Assembly: GCA_964393335.1 (NCBI GenBank)
Contig: CAYMTN010000126.1
Coordinates: 1 to 15,764, forward strand
Source of the DNA: CAYMTN01 sp964393335
GTDB lineage: Bacteria > Chloroflexota > Anaerolineae > Aggregatilineales > Aggregatilineaceae
DNA: 15,764 bases
Direction of reading: 5' to 3'
Below are positions 13,596 to 15,764 of the stretch, in pieces. The notes beneath the pieces are model-generated. The model made no database searches, was not told the origin of the DNA, and saw only the letters and a program-made list of their open reading frames with translations. The position numbers and the translations under genes are program-made. Position 1 is the stretch's first letter, and each line of letters begins with the position of its first letter.

Positions 13596-14765
13596 CTAGA
13601 GCGGTTTGAGCACGCGTTCGGCGCGCAGTTTCTTCGAGTAGATTCGTGATCCATCCGGGCGAGCTTCGCGGGCCGCTTCGCGCCAGGCTGGCACTTTGAT
13701 GTCTTCCAGTTCTTGCGCTTCATACCCCTGCTGCAAAAAGGCCTGCACGATTTCCTGCGATTCGTTTTGTGGCAAAAAGACATAACCGACCTCGCTTTGC
13801 AGCTCGCGCGAGGCGCGTTCGATGGCCTGGATCAAGGCGGTCGCCACCGGCGCGACCGGAGCCTGTTCGACAAGCAAAAACTCGTCAACCCGCGTCACGA
13901 GGTTTTCGACCAGGAAGCCGACCAATCCCACCGGGGTATCTCCGGCCATCGCCATCATGTACGATTTCTGCCCAAACGCCATCAGCACGTCGTTGCGGTT
14001 GAGCGTCTGGCCGGTATGATCGCGGATAAGTGCCGCGATTTGCTCCGCGTTTTTGGGCATGCCCCGGATGATGTCGAGCGACGTGATCGTCATCTTTCCG
14101 GCGCGTGGCTGGACGGGTGCCACTTCGACACGCTGCGGGGCGGCCTGGAGTTCTTCCTCTTCCGCAGCGCCGCGAATCTGGTTCCATGCAGCGCGTACCT
14201 GTGCCCAGGTTTCTTCCGGCGTGCCGTTATTGGTGATGACGACATTCGCGCGCGTGAGTTTATCAACCTGCGGATTTTGCATGCGGATGCGTTTCAGGGC
14301 ATCCAGGCGTGGCAGGCCGCGTTTGGCCAGGCGCTCGATCTGTTTGTCTTCGGATGCATCCACTACCCAGATCGCATCCATCTGGTCGGCTAATTGGCCC
14401 TCCAACAACTTGATTGCCTCGACGACAACGACCTTGTGCCGCGCGCGTCTGATCAGAGTATCGATGGCCTGTCCGACAATGGGATGGGTGATGGTTTCGA
14501 GCCGTGCCAACGCCTCTGGGTGAGCGAACACGACGGCTCCTAGTTTGGATCGATCAACTCGCCGTTCTGAATCTAGAATCCATTGACCAAACGTGATGAC
14601 AACGGGTTTGTAAGCCGGAGCGCCTGGAGCCATCGCTTGATGAGCCAGGCCGTCGGCGTCGATGGTGTAGGCCCCCAGGTGTTCTAGCATCCTGCGCACC
14701 AGGCTTTTGCCCATCGCAATATTTCCCGTGAGGCCGATCACGTATTTGTTTTCCCAACGACCCAC
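13596..14765 (-). CDS. coaE: Dephospho-CoA kinase with a GNAT-like C-terminal extension
   Basis: A 389-aa protein, almost twice the usual 200. Residues 1-205 are dephospho-CoA kinase, the last step of CoA synthesis (ATP-dependent 3'-phosphorylation of dephospho-CoA). The P-loop is GNIAMGKS (14-21), the substrate motif IDADGLAHQAM (35-45), then VVVVEAIKLLE, IWVVDASEDKQIERLAKRG and ANVVITNNGT. After a Glu/Pro linker (about 208-228), residues about 230-389 form a second domain. Its strand-rich FLVENLVTRVDEFLL segment, helix ATALIQAIERASRELQ and AFLQQGYEAQ end recall a GNAT acetyltransferase. The glycine-rich acetyl-CoA loop is replaced by EQAPVAPVA, so activity is doubtful. GTG at 14765 is chosen for GGGAGGG about 7 bases upstream. 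It is the first gene of a two-gene operon. Confidence 0.93.
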   Translation of the reverse strand: MGRWENKYVIGLTGNIAMGKSLVRRMLEHLGAYTIDADGLAHQAMAPGAPAYKPVVITFGQWILDSERRVDRSKLGAVVFAHPEALARLETITHPIVGQAIDTLIRRARHKVVVVEAIKLLEGQLADQMDAIWVVDASEDKQIERLAKRGLPRLDALKRIRMQNPQVDKLTRANVVITNNGTPEETWAQVRAAWNQIRGAAEEEELQAAPQRVEVAPVQPRAGKMTITSLDIIRGMPKNAEQIAALIRDHTGQTLNRNDVLMAFGQKSYMMAMAGDTPVGLVGFLVENLVTRVDEFLLVEQAPVAPVATALIQAIERASRELQSEVGYVFLPQNESQEIVQAFLQQGYEAQELEDIKVPAWREAAREARPDGSRIYSKKLRAERVLKPL

Positions 14766-14803
14766 GGCAATCCCTCCCGAACTGATAACTTCACGCGTCG
14801 CAT

Positions 14804-14819
14804 AATGACTATGGTCATT
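14804..14819. promoter_or_regulatory. Inverted repeat overlapping the coaE promoter, candidate operator
   Basis: AATGAC-TATG-GTCATT is a perfect 6-bp dyad with a 4-base centre. It overlaps the downstream edge of the -10 box and the predicted transcription start of coaE. A repressor bound here would block initiation. It may be chance; no regulator is adjacent. Confidence 0.3.
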
Positions 14820-14845
14820 GTAACTTGCGTATGGTTTCCGGTCAA
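14817..14845 (-). promoter_or_regulatory. Sigma-70 promoter of coaE
   Basis: On the minus strand TTGACC (14840-14845) is followed after 17 bases by TACAAT (14817-14822). Each box matches the consensus at 5 of 6 positions. The predicted start near 14810 leaves a leader of about 45 bases before the GTG. Confidence 0.8.
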
Positions 14846-14948
14846 ACAGCCTGTTGTCGTCACGCGACGCAGGCAGGTCACGCGCGAAGGGAATGGCCGG
14901 ATGCTGCTGTCTGTCCTTTTTGTTTCGAGCGGCTCCAGTTACGTACCA

Positions 14949-15764
14949 TCAATCGGATTCGAGCAGGGTTTCCCATTCCTGCATCGCGTGGTCCAGCTCG
15001 CGTTCGGTGGTCGCGTACGTTTTACCCAGGTCACGCACGCGATCAACGGCTCCGGCGGTGCTGGCGATACCCAGTTCGCCCGACAAATTCACGAGCCGAA
15101 CTTCCAGCGCGTGAATGCGCTGTTCGACTTCGGCCAGGCGCTGCTTGCGTTCGTATGCCGATAAGGTGCGCTTCCCGTTCTGTGGCCTGGTCGCCGGTTT
15201 GGGTTCGGTGTGTGCGGAGGTGTCCGCTTCGCGCTCGGCTGCGCGTGCCGCTTCACGGGCCTGAAGGTAGGCATGGTACGGACCTTCGAAAACCGTCATT
15301 CCCTCCGGTTGGATATCCCAGACCTGGGTCGCCAATGCGTCAATCAGGTAGCGGTCATGGCTGACGAGTAAGATCGTGCCGTCGAAGCCTGCCAGCACTG
15401 CCTGCAAGATTTCCTGGCTGGGAATGTCGAGGTGGTTGGTTGGCTCGTCCAGCAGCAAGAAGTTCGCGCCATCCAGCGCCAATTTCGCCAGCGCCAGCCG
15501 CCCGCGCTCGCCACCACTCAAGGTGCTGACCGGGCGGAACACGTCGTTGCCGGTGAACAGGAATGATGCCAGGTAATTACGCGCCTCGCTGACCGGCAGG
15601 TTGCGCACGTTCAGCAGTTCGTCCAACACGCTGTTGGCGGGATTTAACCCCTCGTGTGCCTGGGCAAAATACCCTGGCTGCACGGCAGCGCCCAGCCGCG
15701 AACTACCGCTGAGCGGCGGCAGTTCGCGCAGCAGCGTTTTGAGCAAGGTCGTTTTGCCGACGCC
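14949..15764 (-). CDS. ABC-F family ATPase, C-terminal half (5' end cut by window edge)
   Basis: 271 residues are visible; the frame is open to the window edge, where GVGKTTLLK is the end of the second Walker A. Then come the signature LSGGERGRLALAKLAL, Walker B NFLLLDEPTNHLDIPSQEI, the H loop LLVSHDRYLID, and a strand FEGPYHAYL. A charged linker (about 160-200) leads to a C-terminal helical hairpin (RTLSAYERKQRLAEVEQRIH... TTERELDHAMQEWETLL), a coiled-coil domain like that of Uup/YdiF-type members. Duplicated ATPases of this family act on ribosomes rather than in membranes; no membrane segment is seen. Whether it is a housekeeping factor or gives antibiotic protection cannot be told without the interdomain linker, which is outside the window. 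The coaE promoter lies downstream; no terminator is evident. Confidence 0.93.
   Translation of the reverse strand, partial: GVGKTTLLKTLLRELPPLSGSSRLGAAVQPGYFAQAHEGLNPANSVLDELLNVRNLPVSEARNYLASFLFTGNDVFRPVSTLSGGERGRLALAKLALDGANFLLLDEPTNHLDIPSQEILQAVLAGFDGTILLVSHDRYLIDALATQVWDIQPEGMTVFEGPYHAYLQAREAARAAEREADTSAHTEPKPATRPQNGKRTLSAYERKQRLAEVEQRIHALEVRLVNLSGELGIASTAGAVDRVRDLGKTYATTERELDHAMQEWETLLESD

Noticed and set aside
13713..14393. A 226-codon plus-strand frame opposite coaE
   Set aside because: It is antisense to the dephospho-CoA kinase and its extension, with no supporting signals.
1..15764. Mobile elements, CRISPR arrays, toxin-antitoxin or phage defence genes
   Set aside because: I found no transposase or integrase, no regularly spaced repeats and no recognisable defence domains. 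The tRNA shows no flanking integrase or partial duplicate of its 3' end.

Overview
The window looks like a stretch of GC-rich bacterial chromosome, most likely from a Chloroflexota bacterium (Anaerolineae-like). This is inferred from gene content, not from a marker gene: Ser/Thr/Pro-rich linkers after N-terminal anchors, a carbamoyltransferase/DUF5989 cassette, an adenosine-specific kinase family protein and a GAF-PAS histidine kinase without membrane segments. Housekeeping and small accessory operons are packed tightly. I see no phage, transposon, plasmid or CRISPR signature, and no gene-free stretch longer than 300 bases.

Left part (1-3300, minus strand). A consensus promoter (TTGACA-N16-TATAAT) drives a tight cassette: a small membrane protein of about 77 residues, a large carbamoyltransferase (596 aa), a DUF5989 membrane protein (73 aa) and a 99-aa membrane protein. 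After a hairpin comes a YesL/DUF624-like membrane protein that runs off the left edge. The carbamoyltransferase chemistry is recognisable. The acceptor and the role of the three small membrane partners are not, so this is the best candidate in the window for an undescribed system.

Middle (3300-7340). A tRNA-Arg(ACG) has its own promoter and terminator. Next come a membrane-anchored two-domain protein of unknown function (minus), a divergent tail-anchored 112-aa protein (plus), a soluble GAF-PAS-HisKA-HATPase histidine kinase (plus), and a convergent stand-alone receiver protein (minus). A terminator separates the last two. Kinase and receiver may form a two-component pair.

Right-centre (7430-12620, minus). 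A DUF2007 protein that appears to be leaderless is followed by the permease, substrate-binding protein and ATPase of an NMT1/THI5-type ABC importer, probably for a thiamine pyrimidine precursor or a related small molecule. No TPP riboswitch is visible. Upstream lie a cyclophilin with its own terminator, an M20 dipeptidase, and the adenosine-specific kinase family gene that probably shares the dipeptidase's operon.

Right edge (13230-15764, minus). Dephospho-CoA kinase carries a C-terminal extension of about 160-180 residues that looks like a degenerate GNAT acetyltransferase fold. It is followed by a small two-helix membrane protein. At the edge is the C-terminal half of an ABC-F ATPase, cut by the window end inside its second Walker A motif.
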